A DNA stretch of 64,000 nucleotides from Paramarasmius palmivorus (taxonomy: Eukaryota > Basidiomycota > Agaricomycetes > Agaricales > Marasmiaceae). The stretch lies in NCBI GenBank assembly GCA_037176845.1, contig JAYKXP010000082.1, positions 1 through 64,000 on the forward strand. The letters are read 5' to 3'. Below the pieces are notes generated by a model, which ran no database searches, was not told where the DNA came from, and worked only from the letters and a program-made list of their open reading frames with translations. Positions 34,298 to 45,889 of this stretch are shown here, in pieces; positions within the stretch are counted from its first letter, which is position 1, and the number at the start of each line of letters is the position of its first letter. The translations under genes were made by a program, and so were the position numbers.

Positions 34298-36544
34298 ATG
34301 CAAAAACCGACTCACCCACTAGCTGGAGTGGATCTGCGCAACCTACCAGAGCCTCCCTCCGCTTTCCCTATTTCCGAACGTCCGGCTCTCGCTCGACTTT
34401 TCGTTGAGGACCCAGGGGTCATAGGCTGTGGCTGGTTCCATAGTCGCCGAGAGGATCGGTTTCATGTCCTCGCAAACGTCATCCGAGTTGCTTGCAACAT
34501 TGTCTTTGCACCATTTCTCTGCTTTCCCATTGGCGAGACAGTGGGAAATGTTGCCTACAATCTCACCAAACCAAGTTGGCAAGACGAGCTCATTGATGTC
34601 TCTGATGCTGTTCTTCAGAATCCTCTCTTTGGAGATTATGAGAGGCCAGAGGAGCTCACACCACATGCAGTGCAGGTAGACAACGAAATTTACGAGAAGA
34701 CAAATTTCGAACCACGGTGGATGCTACGGGTTTTCATTCGTGATGGTCGCTATAGTGGCCATGAACAGGTCGAATGGACGGAGGAGTATCGTGGCATAGG
34801 ATACACTGCGCTTAGCTATGAAATGGGGGCAGCCCTTACATTGTTTAAGGAAGCCGAGCGAACGCTTTGCGATCCACCGCCACTGCCGCCAGGCCGGGCG
34901 TATACACTAAGAGACCGAAAGCGGATATCGATGGAATTCCTTGTAGAATACTGCTCAGCAGTTCGTCAGAACCAGAAGGTCGAACCGGATCGGGAGGAGT
35001 ATGTGTGGCTCGGTAAGTGCAACAAAGCATCCACTGTTGTCACAAGGTTGCTGACAATCCGATTAGACGAGTTCTGTCTTTCTCGCGAGAGAGAAGTAGC
35101 TGGCGAGAAGCCGTACGACGATGAAACTGAGAGGAGAGAAGTACATAAGGAAAGAAGTGAGGAGCTTGGTCGTCTTTCAGATATTTTCAGAGAGGCGGAG
35201 ACCGTTGTGATCTTTTGCGACAAGATCAACTGCGATCATGCCAACCTGACTTGTCGATGGGCCAACCGTCTTTTCACCTTGGGAGACATCCTCCACGCCA
35301 ACAAAACACAACGTATGACCAGACGACTGGTTCCAGGAGGAAACACTAGGCCCCAAAGCTACCTTTATCCCGAATCCGGGAGATCATTCCGCGAGAGAAT
35401 GATGCATCATGCGGCGCTGGCGAGTAAGTGGCATCTCCATTCCATCCTCCGGCAAAGCAGTAACACCGGAAGCGACACATGGCAAATGGCTATACACGCT
35501 CTCATCGTTGAAGCCATCAGACGGAATCGGGAGATAGGTTTTCACTGCGAATTTATCGGAAAGGGCTTGAATGGGCTTTTACCGCGTCGAGCCAAACCAC
35601 ACCATCTCAAGGGCTTCGACGGTTGGGCTGACCTCACTTGGTTACTGGAGCTCAACCAAGGGTTCTATAATCAAGCTGCCCTTGCCGCTGTGTGTTGTCT
35701 CACTGACGAACCAGGAACCGGGAACACTTGGCTAGGTCCACCGATCGAACCAAAGGCGGGAAATGAACGTCTTGAGCCTCTGGTAACGGCCTTCACCGTC
35801 AGTGGGAGAAATGAAGACGGGAAGTCAATCGCGCTACTGAATATCGTGGATGCGAAGACTATTGGGCTTCATCCTGACCTCAAGAGGGATTCGAAGGCCT
35901 TATTCCGCAATCCACACGCCCGAGTCAGGAAGATAGTTTCCGTAACGCTATTGGTGATCAGTTGGATAATCGCAATAGCCATGTATGCCAGTGCTGTCAC
36001 CAACCCAAATCTAGCGGCTGGAGCGACAGCACTGCTTTGGATATCTTCCATTGTGTTCAACTTCTTCCGCCTCACCATTGGTACGATGTACCTTGAACGG
36101 AGTGGGTGGGTCTTCCTTAGCGAAAAGAAATGGAACGATGGGAGTAAAGGTGACGCAGTGTGGGGAAGCCAACCGGAGAAACTCCTCGGGCAGCTGGATC
36201 GTAGCCTTGACGGACGTATCGTGGAATGGGGAGAGAAACAGATGGCTCCCAGATGGGATGTTCCCTGCAGCCAGTACATGCGAGGTCATCTTATCGACAT
36301 GCGCAATGGTATCAAAGTTCGCGTCGTGGTGGCTAAAAAGCCCAATGCGATGGTTGTGTTGGCAGTTCACGGATGTGGTGTGACGTATATGTTACTGAAT
36401 CGCTCCGACGACGCGAATGATGTAGCTGAGAAGGTGGGCCTTGCGAACCTACCGCCGTTCACCCTGGCCGGAACCGACAGGAGTGGGTCAGTTCGGGTTG
36501 GCCCGGCCGACTTCATGGAACGAGTGGAGCCTACGGTTTGGTAG
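34298..36544 (+). CDS. Divergent HET-like protein with C-terminal membrane helices
   Basis: A single 748-codon exon starting at ATG 34298. Residues 169-177, YTALSYEMG, resemble the first HET-domain block (Y.ALSY.WG). YVWLGKCNK and RLDEFCLSRE near residues 236-262 echo the second (W.D..CI.Q). EELGRLSDIFREAETVVIF echoes the third. The key Trp and Asp residues are replaced, so a relation to HET is likely but weak. Residues about 546-600 hold two hydrophobic helices (VTLLVISWIIAIAMYASAV and TALLWISSIVFNFFRLTI). HET proteins trigger heterokaryon incompatibility. The one here may be membrane-bound. Function is inferred. Confidence 0.65.
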   Translation: MQKPTHPLAGVDLRNLPEPPSAFPISERPALARLFVEDPGVIGCGWFHSRREDRFHVLANVIRVACNIVFAPFLCFPIGETVGNVAYNLTKPSWQDELIDVSDAVLQNPLFGDYERPEELTPHAVQVDNEIYEKTNFEPRWMLRVFIRDGRYSGHEQVEWTEEYRGIGYTALSYEMGAALTLFKEAERTLCDPPPLPPGRAYTLRDRKRISMEFLVEYCSAVRQNQKVEPDREEYVWLGKCNKASTVVTRLLTIRLDEFCLSREREVAGEKPYDDETERREVHKERSEELGRLSDIFREAETVVIFCDKINCDHANLTCRWANRLFTLGDILHANKTQRMTRRLVPGGNTRPQSYLYPESGRSFRERMMHHAALASKWHLHSILRQSSNTGSDTWQMAIHALIVEAIRRNREIGFHCEFIGKGLNGLLPRRAKPHHLKGFDGWADLTWLLELNQGFYNQAALAAVCCLTDEPGTGNTWLGPPIEPKAGNERLEPLVTAFTVSGRNEDGKSIALLNIVDAKTIGLHPDLKRDSKALFRNPHARVRKIVSVTLLVISWIIAIAMYASAVTNPNLAAGATALLWISSIVFNFFRLTIGTMYLERSGWVFLSEKKWNDGSKGDAVWGSQPEKLLGQLDRSLDGRIVEWGEKQMAPRWDVPCSQYMRGHLIDMRNGIKVRVVVAKKPNAMVVLAVHGCGVTYMLLNRSDDANDVAEKVGLANLPPFTLAGTDRSGSVRVGPADFMERVEPTVW

Positions 36545-38673
36545 GGGTCGGAGCAGTAGTGTAATCGAATGAAGTCTTTGTTCTTGTTCTTGGAATTTTG
36601 GCATATGATACAGTACCGTTTGTAATTGGTTCATGTAAATAGCATTGCTGTCCGGCTGGAAGATCCGCTCTCTATTGTCTTTATCAGCGTGCATGCCTTG
36701 TATGAAGCAAGACTTACCTGAAGGCCGATGATTCACTCACCATCCATGAGAACACCATCAAAGCCATAGGCTTCTTCTGATTTCGTCGCTGGATACGGAA
36801 GCACCTCTTTGACATCTCCAACTTGTACAAGTTGTCATGCGCATCGATAAGCCAAACCCGATGATTCTCGTTTTTCCCCGGTCCCTTCCGAAGTCAATGC
36901 TGTCTGCAATGGTGCTAATTGAAGGCAATGACCGGCTGGGCCAACCTCGGATGTGCTTGTGGACTTATCAGAATGTATCGCTGACCACAAGTCGTCGTGA
37001 TCCCATCTGTCGTTGTAGTCTGACATTAGTCAACCCCATTGCCCCCAGCCCAAACCCTGATCACTAGCGATGGCATGGGACAGCTTCTAAGGAACGCCGC
37101 GATGTAGCTTTAGGGATCGTGATCTTTGACTTGCACGGGAACCACAAGGGCATCAGGCGAAGGGAAAGCCAAGCAATGATCCTAAGCCCTCTCTGCTGAA
37201 CGTTTTACATCGTTGTATAAGTACCCAAAAGCTTCAAATTCCCAGCAGTGAGCAGTGCCCGAAGATGAGGTAGAGAGATGGGTGCTGGATGTACAGGATC
37301 CAAAACGGATGGCGAGAAAGCACGGAACTTGATTCCTGAATGTCCAGCATATGAAGGAGAACCTACAGTGTCAGCAAGATATCCTAATTCGGATGATAAG
37401 AAACAGACAGAACTACGAGAGTACTCACCTGGACATTTAGTTGAAATAATTTTCGGGAAGCCCAAGCCTTCAAATCAAGTCGCCTGTGTTCCCAAATCCG
37501 AACCCGGCCTACGAACCCAGACCGAGAAATCAATGAAAACCCAAGGTAATGAACACTAGAGCCTAGTCATATTATAGAAGTCCACTAGAGGTGTTCCATT
37601 CATTAGCTTGTTGGAATTTACGTGTGAGTTGGACTAACGCGTAAGATATGGGCGGTTGTTTTCTAGTCTAGGCCAAAACGATTTGGGCGGCGTAGAACCA
37701 TGACTGGTGTGATTCGTTCAGAGAGTTCTGTCCCGAGAAACGTCGACGAGACTGTTTAAATGGAGGACGACAAGGAATTGAAGAAGGAAGAGGAACCAAG
37801 GCAATCAAGAGGCAATTGTCCGCAGCGACTTTCGACGGAAAGTCTCGACAAGTGCGCGGTATTACTTAATATATCACACCCAGCTCCCATACACACCTTT
37901 CGCGAAGTTCCTATAGGTACGCGTTTTTTATCTACTCTCCTTGGGAAGGCACTCATCTCTCAGAGTCAAACTATGCGTCATGCTCTGCCTCTTCGTTCCA
38001 TTCCAATGCCTAGAGCAAAGATGTTCCCGGCAGATTGAGGAACGAAAGGTGTGCTTTCAACTTTTCAACTCCTTGTGTCTCCTCTTGATGTTTATACTCA
38101 TAGGTCTCGGTCGTCTGTTAGCATACGGCTACTCAACATGCCCTCTGAACTCGAAACTAGGAGATTCGGTGTGAATAAAAGAGACGGAAAACAGTGCCAA
38201 ACTCAACCAGCACTCGGAGATTAGGCCTTGAAGGTACGTACTCCGTGAAAACTCTTTCTACACCAACCTTATCATATTCTCAGTGCTACCAGCTGCAAGA
38301 TTCTGATGGATAGCAAGGTGCTGCATCGTGAGGACACAATGCTTCGAGTCGGTTTTTGTCTCATTCAATCCCAGAGCCTCCCTTTTGGTATATTTGAAGT
38401 TGATGTTGAACGTCAGTGCATTCCAGCTGTCAAACAAGCCCTCGTGACTATGATGTACATGCTTGCCTTGGGGATCAGCCTGAGGTATCCCTGGATAACG
38501 CACCATCGTCATGAAACCCTCTCCTGGCGAGCACTCTTTCCAACCTTCGTTCTCTGCCCAACATATCCCCGATACAGGTATGAGGCCAACGGAATGCTCT
38601 TCGTTTTCAATCTCACCATTAAGTTCCAGGGCATCCTTATTCGGACAGAGTCCCACCCACAAGCTTATCCAAC
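36545..38673. other. Gap between HET-family genes
   Basis: Several plus-strand frames of 80-95 codons occur, for example MEDDKELKKEEEPRQ at 37,760. None has a motif or clear splicing. The missing 5' end of the following HET gene should lie in the right part. Confidence 0.4.
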
Positions 38674-40800
38674 GTGCTCGGTCTACACAAAACCAAAGCC
38701 ACATGCACGTCAAGACGAAGAACACTATCCTCGGATCTTCCCCGATCTCCTCCTGCATCTGCAGTGTGCCGACATATCTTCAGACCTACGCCTTGGTTAG
38801 GTGGAAAACATGACGGCAATCCTCTACTATCGTTCAAGGACTACGGCAGCAAGAGTAGTCACTGTACCAGCATCGAAGAACATGCCGCTCACGCTCAATG
38901 CCATCTCACATTCGGTCTTCTCGAAGCAGTTATGGAAGTAAAACTCTCCGAAAACCTCCTTCTATCCCACCAAGGCGGCCATGTACTACTCATCGACGAC
39001 CACCTCCCAAATCTACTTGCTGATTGGCGTAGTCGTATACGCCGACTCTCAAAGCACGATATCGATGAATGTCGTCAGTGGGCTCAACGTGTTGAAGAAA
39101 CGTTATCCACCGCTAAACGCCTTCTCTTACTTGAAATCACGCAACCCCGTCACAGTCCTTTCCGCCTTGCGCGAGTTCCTTGCGAGACACATCATGCGAT
39201 CTTGCTAGCTATTGCCGCTATCGGTGAAGCTCTAACCTCTTCAAGGCGCATGTTTCCATGCGCGTTTCCTCGTATTTCATGGTCTTTCATATTCAGCCTC
39301 ACCAAGCTTCACCACGAGGACATGCTCAAGAATGGTTGGTGCCCATTCGTCACCAGGATTGTTGGTGATAGTGGGGTATGTGCTTTGGGGTACGCAAGCA
39401 CAAGGAAACCCTTTGTCTGTGATAGCACAGGGTGTGGAGGACATGCGAAATGCAGTAAGGAAGCATGCGTTATCAATAACATCGACTCTAGCACGTATCG
39501 CAACAGGCATGTGGAGACCTCATGTGAATGTGCCTTCATCGCACCTCCGCAGGAATCCGTCCTGGAGATTCTACAATCCGGAGAGATACCCGTCATGCGA
39601 TACGATTCAGGGGCAAACGAACTTTCAGTTCATCGAGCATCTGATCTTTCATACGTTGCAATCTCCCATGTCTGGGTAGACGGTATGGGGAGTACGACCG
39701 AGATCGGGCTTCCTACGTGCCAGATCCGGGGTCTTGCAGGGAAGGTCAACGAAATAGCACCGACAAATGCGTTTTGGATGGACTCGCTATGTGTCCCCGA
39801 GAAACGAGAGCTACGAAAACAAGCGATAGGGCTCATGGCGAAAACATATCGGGACGCTACCGCGGTACTTGTATTGGACTCTGGAATCCGACACTGCTCG
39901 GTTTCCGCTCCTTTAGAGGAGAAACTTCTTTCTGTCATATCCTCTGGATGGATGCAGCGTCTTTGGACTCTGCAAGAAGGACTGTTGGCCCAACGGCTCA
40001 TCTTCTCCTTTGCAGATGGTCTGATGAACCTCGACGACTTAATCCCCGTTGGCGAAGACCTTCTCGACTGTCTCTTGACAGAGTTATGCACCGAAATCTT
40101 TCGCCTGACAAAATACCGCACGGACTCTGCATCGTTCGGGATTGGTGATTTAGCGCGTTCCCTAGTGTGGAGAACGACTAGCAAGGCTGAAGATGAGACC
40201 TTGGCTATTGCCGGTCTAGCAAATGTTGACGCAAAAGAGCTAGTCAGCATGCCTCCCGAGGAACGTATGAAAGCTTTCTTGCTTCGCGTTCGAAAGCTTC
40301 CACCCGACATCATCTTTATGTCTGTCCCGAAACTCAAGGACCCCGGATTTTCCTGGGCACCGCAGACGTTGATGCAACGGGGAGCCGCTGTTATGGCCGT
40401 CTCGAAATATGAAGCCGTTTGTACGCCGAACGGTCTTCTTGCGGAGTATGCAGCAGTTGTCTTCCCCCAGCAGACGATCCAAAACGATACTCAGTGGTTT
40501 CTATTTGACGCCTCAAGAAAGTGTTACTACAAAGCCACAGTAGTAGCCAACCCAGACAAAGAGGAGACATATTCATGCGACGCATTGCTTATGGTTAGAC
40601 TACCTCGATCGGCAGAATTGATGGGATGTGCCGCTGTGCTTGTGGCTGGTGTGAATGCGGAAGAGAAGGGAGATCGGATGGTTTGCGAGTATAGACAGAG
40701 GCTCCTCCTACAGGAGATTCCCGAGTTTAGGGTTCAACAGGAGAAGCCAGCGGACGTGGTAATGGCGAGCTCCGGAAGGATGATGACAAGGGTAGTATGA
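38674..40800 (+). CDS. HET-domain protein
   Basis: An open frame of 708 codons. The first in-frame ATG is 38932, but the sequence before it (LLSFKDYGSK, IEEHAAHAQCHLTFGLLEAV) reads as protein, so an upstream start exon is likely. HET blocks are clear: YVAISHVW at 39652, AFWMDSLCVP near 39770, MAKTYRDATAVLVLD near 39835 and GWMQRLWTLQEGLLA near 39946. A Cys/His-rich segment (CDSTGCGGHAKCSKEAC) precedes them and may bind zinc. HET proteins act in fungal nonself recognition and cell death. The stop codon falls on the inner breakpoint of the right duplication arm. Confidence 0.85.
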   Translation: MLGLHKTKATCTSRRRTLSSDLPRSPPASAVCRHIFRPTPWLGGKHDGNPLLSFKDYGSKSSHCTSIEEHAAHAQCHLTFGLLEAVMEVKLSENLLLSHQGGHVLLIDDHLPNLLADWRSRIRRLSKHDIDECRQWAQRVEETLSTAKRLLLLEITQPRHSPFRLARVPCETHHAILLAIAAIGEALTSSRRMFPCAFPRISWSFIFSLTKLHHEDMLKNGWCPFVTRIVGDSGVCALGYASTRKPFVCDSTGCGGHAKCSKEACVINNIDSSTYRNRHVETSCECAFIAPPQESVLEILQSGEIPVMRYDSGANELSVHRASDLSYVAISHVWVDGMGSTTEIGLPTCQIRGLAGKVNEIAPTNAFWMDSLCVPEKRELRKQAIGLMAKTYRDATAVLVLDSGIRHCSVSAPLEEKLLSVISSGWMQRLWTLQEGLLAQRLIFSFADGLMNLDDLIPVGEDLLDCLLTELCTEIFRLTKYRTDSASFGIGDLARSLVWRTTSKAEDETLAIAGLANVDAKELVSMPPEERMKAFLLRVRKLPPDIIFMSVPKLKDPGFSWAPQTLMQRGAAVMAVSKYEAVCTPNGLLAEYAAVVFPQQTIQNDTQWFLFDASRKCYYKATVVANPDKEETYSCDALLMVRLPRSAELMGCAAVLVAGVNAEEKGDRMVCEYRQRLLLQEIPEFRVQQEKPADVVMASSGRMMTRVV

Positions 40801-40938
40801 TTTCGACTTCTGGGTGTGGGATTCTGGGTCGTATAGCGAACGGAAAGAGTAATATGCTATGATGGCATGTCCAAATATTGTAACTTCATCTTCGTGTATA
40901 GCTACATGGTTACACTAGGAGGAATAGATGATATGGCA

Positions 40939-42550
40939 TCAAGCTACTGCTGTGCCCTTTTGCTCGTCATCTATAGCTACCATCTCGTCCTCTCGTCGTC
41001 CTATGTCTTGGGTCAAATCCACATATTGAGGCTCGGAATGCATGGATCTTCCCCTACTGGGTCGACGACTCAAGGAGTGAATCTGTGACATCTTCTCTTG
41101 GATTTCCTGGGTGCTATTCTTGAAGTTTGCGGCCACCAGAAGCAAGGTGGGTGCAATACCCTAATTTCAGTGAATCGACCAAATTGACATCTGAAGGTAC
41201 TAGATGTAGACTCACAGCGGCGAGAACAGAGATGGACAAGAAATCATATTGAAATTTGGGGAATGTGGTATTGAGCACGATTAAGTGTAGAATCATGCAC
41301 ATAGGATAAAGCAGGCCAGATTCCAGTCTGCTCATGTCCAAAGGTCGGGGAACATACTAGATGAGTGTTTGGTCGCCGAAATCTTATCAGGAATACTCAC
41401 ATCATCCTCAGTGCCCAGGAAAGCATTGTGTCATTTGGGCCGGGAAATTGAGGATTCTCATGGTAAAGCCTCTTGGATTCCCGACGAACCCACCATATCC
41501 GTAATGCTAGAGGAATTTAGACCAGACTCCTTGATAACACAGGATGAGAAAAAACATGCCAGTGAGGATTGTGAGGACCAAATTCAAAACGGCACTTGAC
41601 ATCATAAATGCGAACAACAATCCGTTGACCACGGTCAAGAACCAGGTCGCCCTTGTGAAGCAAAGTTTCCACAGGGTCAATCATACTGATTATAAAGACT
41701 ATATTAGCAACGAGGCCAAAAACTATTGCACAGGTTGTTAATGACAAAAATCGAAACTGCAGAGCGGGTGCGTACCATTCACAAGAGCAGATGCTATGAT
41801 CAATGGTATTGCAACTCGTTTTTTGGTGTCCCAAACAAGCCAGCATCGGTGAATCTAAGATGAACATAGTTCAGACTCATGGGAGACGGTTAATCAGAAA
41901 GGTCTCAAACGCACAAGAATACAATCTGCGGCACTACTGAAAGTCAAATATTAGCCTTTGACTCGGAGGGCTGTTGAACCCGAAATCATGGACACACTTT
42001 GAAAGCACAGGAATAATTCGTATCAAGACACTGTCAACCGTCTGGTAAGCGTCGTTGTATTCTTCGAAGAAAAGATCCCCACAGGAGCGCTTCATATTCT
42101 CGATGCGCAGTAAACACCCAGTCCTGCTTGAGGTCTCCCGTTTGAGCTACGTTGAACACCCCAGCAGCGGTATGAACCTGGTAAATGGTGCGGACCACAA
42201 CGAATATTGTAGACAATACAAAAAGGATCACTGTGATGGATGTCACAAATCCTGAGGGATGTCGAAGCACCGTTGCTTTGCGACTGCGGTGCCTTGACCA
42301 CACGTTGTAAATGTAAAGGCCGAAAAGGAATGTGTAGAGGCCTGAACAACGGTAGTTGTGAGTCCACAGGTATTTACTACAGGTATAAAACACACCGTAT
42401 AGATAAGATAGGACCTGACAATTGGACATTATGTTGAGCGACCTGGAAGATAACGATAGATATAACACGTACCGATAACGTTGCATGCGAGAAGACAATC
42501 AGTCGCACAGAATAGAGTTCTGCAAAGTTCAACAATGGATTTGAAGACAT
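40939..42550 (-). pseudogene. Multipass membrane protein, right copy, frame broken
   Basis: Begins MSSNPLLNFAELYSVRLIVFSHATLS at 42550 and shares the helices of the left copy (ILFVLSTIFVVVRTIYQVH, LVANIVFIISMI) and the tail FKNSTQEIQEKMSQIHSL. Near 41,620 one extra base against the left copy moves the frame so that the expected NLVLTILTGMFFLIL helix is read out of phase. A second break lies near 42,070, at the same place where the left copy is problematic. The gene is probably dead unless unusual splicing rescues it. Confidence 0.6.
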
Positions 42551-42959
42551 GAAAATTATTAGCGAGTTAAGGATGGGTGGGGTGTGTTTGAGATTGCAAG
42601 TTGCAGTTCATATCTACGTCTGGGACTTTATTGTGGGGCTGATGACTCCTCTTGAGCCACTTACTTATTGACTTGGCAAGCTAGCCTCCAATGCGAAATG
42701 GTGGTGCTCTTTGACATGCTTGATGCATTGATGTCCGACATAAGGGACACTCGGGATTAGCAAGTTGCCGCCTTGAATACAATCAAGAACCTATGGCAAG
42801 TATGAATAAATCTTCAGAAAAGGATACCTGCTGAAGCTGGTTCAGGAAGCAGGATATGGCTGATGCATGAGTTTTCCTCGTTGGCAGTGGTCGGAACCGA
42901 CTTTGTCCCTAGTCAGCACATCCGCCTTAGCGCTAGGTACAACCACAATCATTTCGATT

Positions 42960-44310
42960 GCCGGACCATCGACCTACTCCCCTATGTCCAGTTCATCCAA
43001 GAGGTATACGGGGGTATCATCAGCTCTGCCGATTTGGTCGGAGTACATACAATGCCTGTAATTTATCTTCTCTTTCAGTCCAGGTTTGATGGCCTCGGGT
43101 TCACGGAGTCTATCCATCTCTGAATCGTTAAGCGTGCCAAAGGTCTTGTCAATACCTCGAACCTGCGTCATCGTCGGGATCCAATCAGTGCTAAAGTACC
43201 CATGAGGAACGGCCAAACTCACCTTGATATTATCAACAACTATTGTTTTCCCCTCAAGTACTACGAATCCAAAAACGTTCTTATACGTCCTTCTAAACGC
43301 TCTCAAGAAACCTTTACCTTCGTACCCGACCTTTTCGTCGCCCTCAGGACCGTATCCGTGCCCTCAAGCAAGCCTTTCCACGTGCCTTCAAACCCTCGTT
43401 TACAGAGCTCTTCACAAACTTCTGCTCCGATCTTATCTAGACACGATATCAGTTCAGGTTTGTTGTTGGCCGTGTAGAATGTGGAGCTTGGAGCCTGAAT
43501 CTTATGTGCACTGTTGATTGACAGCAGTACATCAGTGGCGGGAAGACAAGGAAAGCTAAAGGAATTTCACCGGTCGGCCAGTGCTAAGCCATATACACTC
43601 GGCGTAAATCAGGCTGTGTATCGGTGGATGATTGGAATGGTTAGTCGCAAAGAGAGGTGAAAAGAGCGTACACATCTTGCCCCCCTCGCCTCGGTTAGCG
43701 CTCCGATCGGTCTGCGCGGTTTCATTGACCACTTTGAACCTTGTTTGATCAAGAAAGAGGCGGTCAGGATCGAGAAGTCGATAGAAGCATAAAAAACCGA
43801 CCTATTACAGCCACCACTCTCACCTCCTTCTGTATCCCCTTTCCCATCCGATGATTCTATACCCACGCACAACATTCTCGGTCTCGTCAGACTGCACTGC
43901 ATGTTCTGCGGCTTTAGGATCACTCGTTTTCCCCACAAGCGTAAATATTTCGTCAATGGTAAGTAGAGTAAAGCGGCGTAGTCTGCGAATGTTGAGGACA
44001 AAAATCCCGATAATGTAGTCACGGTATCCAGAATCTTGAGACACTGAAAGAAACATCAACAACCACTCAACATAACAGAGTTTCCACGAGGTACGAACCT
44101 TCAAGTTGGCGATGAGTTCTTTCCTCTCTTCTGGATGATCTGGGTTAGAATATGAGCTGTCAGCTGAGTTGGGAGAAGAGTTGAATAGAGGATTCTATCA
44201 TCGCTCCATGAGCCACTATAAGCACGTTCGCGACTTGGTGATACAGGACCGATAGCTAGCGTGAGCAAAGGGAGTGGAATTGGGATTCATGGTTGCGGTT
44301 TGAAAAAGCG
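42960..44310 (-). pseudogene. Unknown gene, right copy, partly open
   Basis: Reverse complement matches the decayed left gene. Readable exons include HPEERKELIANLK, TLSGFLSSTFADYAALLYLP and, toward the 3' end, HGYGPEGDEKVGYEGKGFLRAFRRTYKNVFGFVVLEGKTIVV, then a 62-residue end exon with STDWIPTMTQVRG and YRHCMYSDQIG. Stops and frame changes occur between them and the first exon region has an early stop. This copy is better preserved than the left one but I cannot build an intact gene. Family unknown. Confidence 0.5.
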
Positions 44311-44383
44311 GGCGCTAAACGAATACGCTTCTGCGGTTAAGCGCTCAGAGTAGCGAACACGCCTCTTCCTTACCTCCTCCTTG

Positions 44384-45564
44384 ATGCCACCTCTCGACGA
44401 CCTCCGTGAACGCTTCAACCTCAAGACCGATACACTTTCTCAGTCTCTCACACCTGAAATCCTCATTGCGTTAAGCTTCCTCGCAGGCTCAGGAAGCACC
44501 ATCCTAGTTTCACGACTCTACACCCGTCATATCAAAAGGATACGGAACCATGATTGGGTTACACCTGATATGATTACAAGAAGGAGGTGGTTGAAGGGTC
44601 TGGTTACTAGGTCAGTCTTCCTGGGCCTCTTTTGCTGAGGGTGCTGGAGGCAAGGTTGAAGTGTAGGAGACGGAGACAATTTTCGATTTTATCATACACC
44701 TGGATTGGGGTGGAGGTGGCCAATAAAGTTTAGAAGGGTGCCTGTTGGTGGACGAGGTGCGCGCGTCTCTCTCGTTTTCGTGTTCTGAATCTGACTCGAG
44801 AAACAGAACTCAAAGACCAAACGATCCACATACGAATTGCTGGCGTCGATGCCCCAGAGGTGAATCAAAACTCCGTGTACAATACCCGAACTTGCCTCAT
44901 ACCCACATCCACACCACACAGTGCGCCCACTTTGGCAAACCAGGCCAACCACACTCTGAAGAAAGTCTTGCGTGGCTCCGACAGAGGATACTAGGTAAAA
45001 CGGTGTATTGTCGTTTGTTACAGAGGGATCAGTATAATCGTATCGTACGTCTCTTTCTCCTTCTCTTTCTTCGCTACTCAACGCTAAAGACACGCCATGC
45101 AGATCGCACACGTCTCAGTCAAACGCCGATTCTTACCTTGGGGTAGTAGCTTAGCGGTGGAAATGTTGAGAGAGGGTATGGCAGGAGTGTATGAGCAGGT
45201 GCGTTTCCTTCTTTCCTTCCTTCTTCACTTCCTTGCCCTTCCTTTCTTTACCCCAACACTTACACTAACGCGCACATAAACAGGCAGGTGCCCAATACGG
45301 CCCCGGCGGTAAGGCAGAGTTTCTACGTGTCGAGGCGGAGGCAAAGTACGTTCTTCCTTTACCTTCTTTTTCTGTACGTGTTTTTCTGAAGATGGCGCTA
45401 GAGCTGCACGTCGTGGGATGTGGAAATCAGGCTTGAGCGGGGAGACGCCTGCGGAGTATAAGAGGCGGTATGGGAAGGAGAGTCAGGCTCAGGAAGGCAA
45501 GAAGGTGGAGGAGGAAGAGCAGGTACCTAGGAAGGGGCTGTTCAGTCGATTATTTGGACGATGA
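44384..45564 (+). CDS. LCL3: Mitochondrial membrane nuclease Lcl3, right copy
   Basis: Seven exons (44384-44610, 44662-44756, 44807-44859, 44922-45044, 45103-45198, 45284-45345, 45402-45564) give 819 coding bases, 272 residues, with the same exon lengths as the left copy. The nuclease motifs [26 protein letters not shown] and [14 protein letters not shown] are intact. Differences from the left copy are concentrated in introns and in the charged stretch before GLFSRLFGR, where one motif is rearranged (GKESQAQEG instead of [12 protein letters not shown]). Equal length in the presence of indels suggests selection on both. Confidence 0.9.
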
Positions 45565-45889
45565 TCGATGACCGACAGGCTACGGTGAAGACAGTATACG
45601 ATGACTCTCGTACCAATACCGGAAGTAGGTTTCGCGCATGCTGCACGAGACGAGCTTGCACAAGTTGATGGCACAAGTCAGAACGGATGTGGTAAATAGA
45701 GTACATCGTTATGGCCACTTGTTGAGGTTTTAAGCTTTAAGATTGAGGACTATGTTACTTCGCGACAGCTACATACAGTACCGCGGCGTAGAGAAGGCAT
45801 CGACATCTACGTTCAACTTGTTTCACAACATCCCTAGTTGACGTTCACCATAAATGAATCCTAGTATTCAGAACGCTACTAGTCTGCTA

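Noticed and set aside
44692..45111. Long minus-strand frame opposite LCL3 (and its mirror at 11961-12173)
   Set aside because: It is the antisense shadow of the seven-exon LCL3 gene, whose splicing and motifs are clear.
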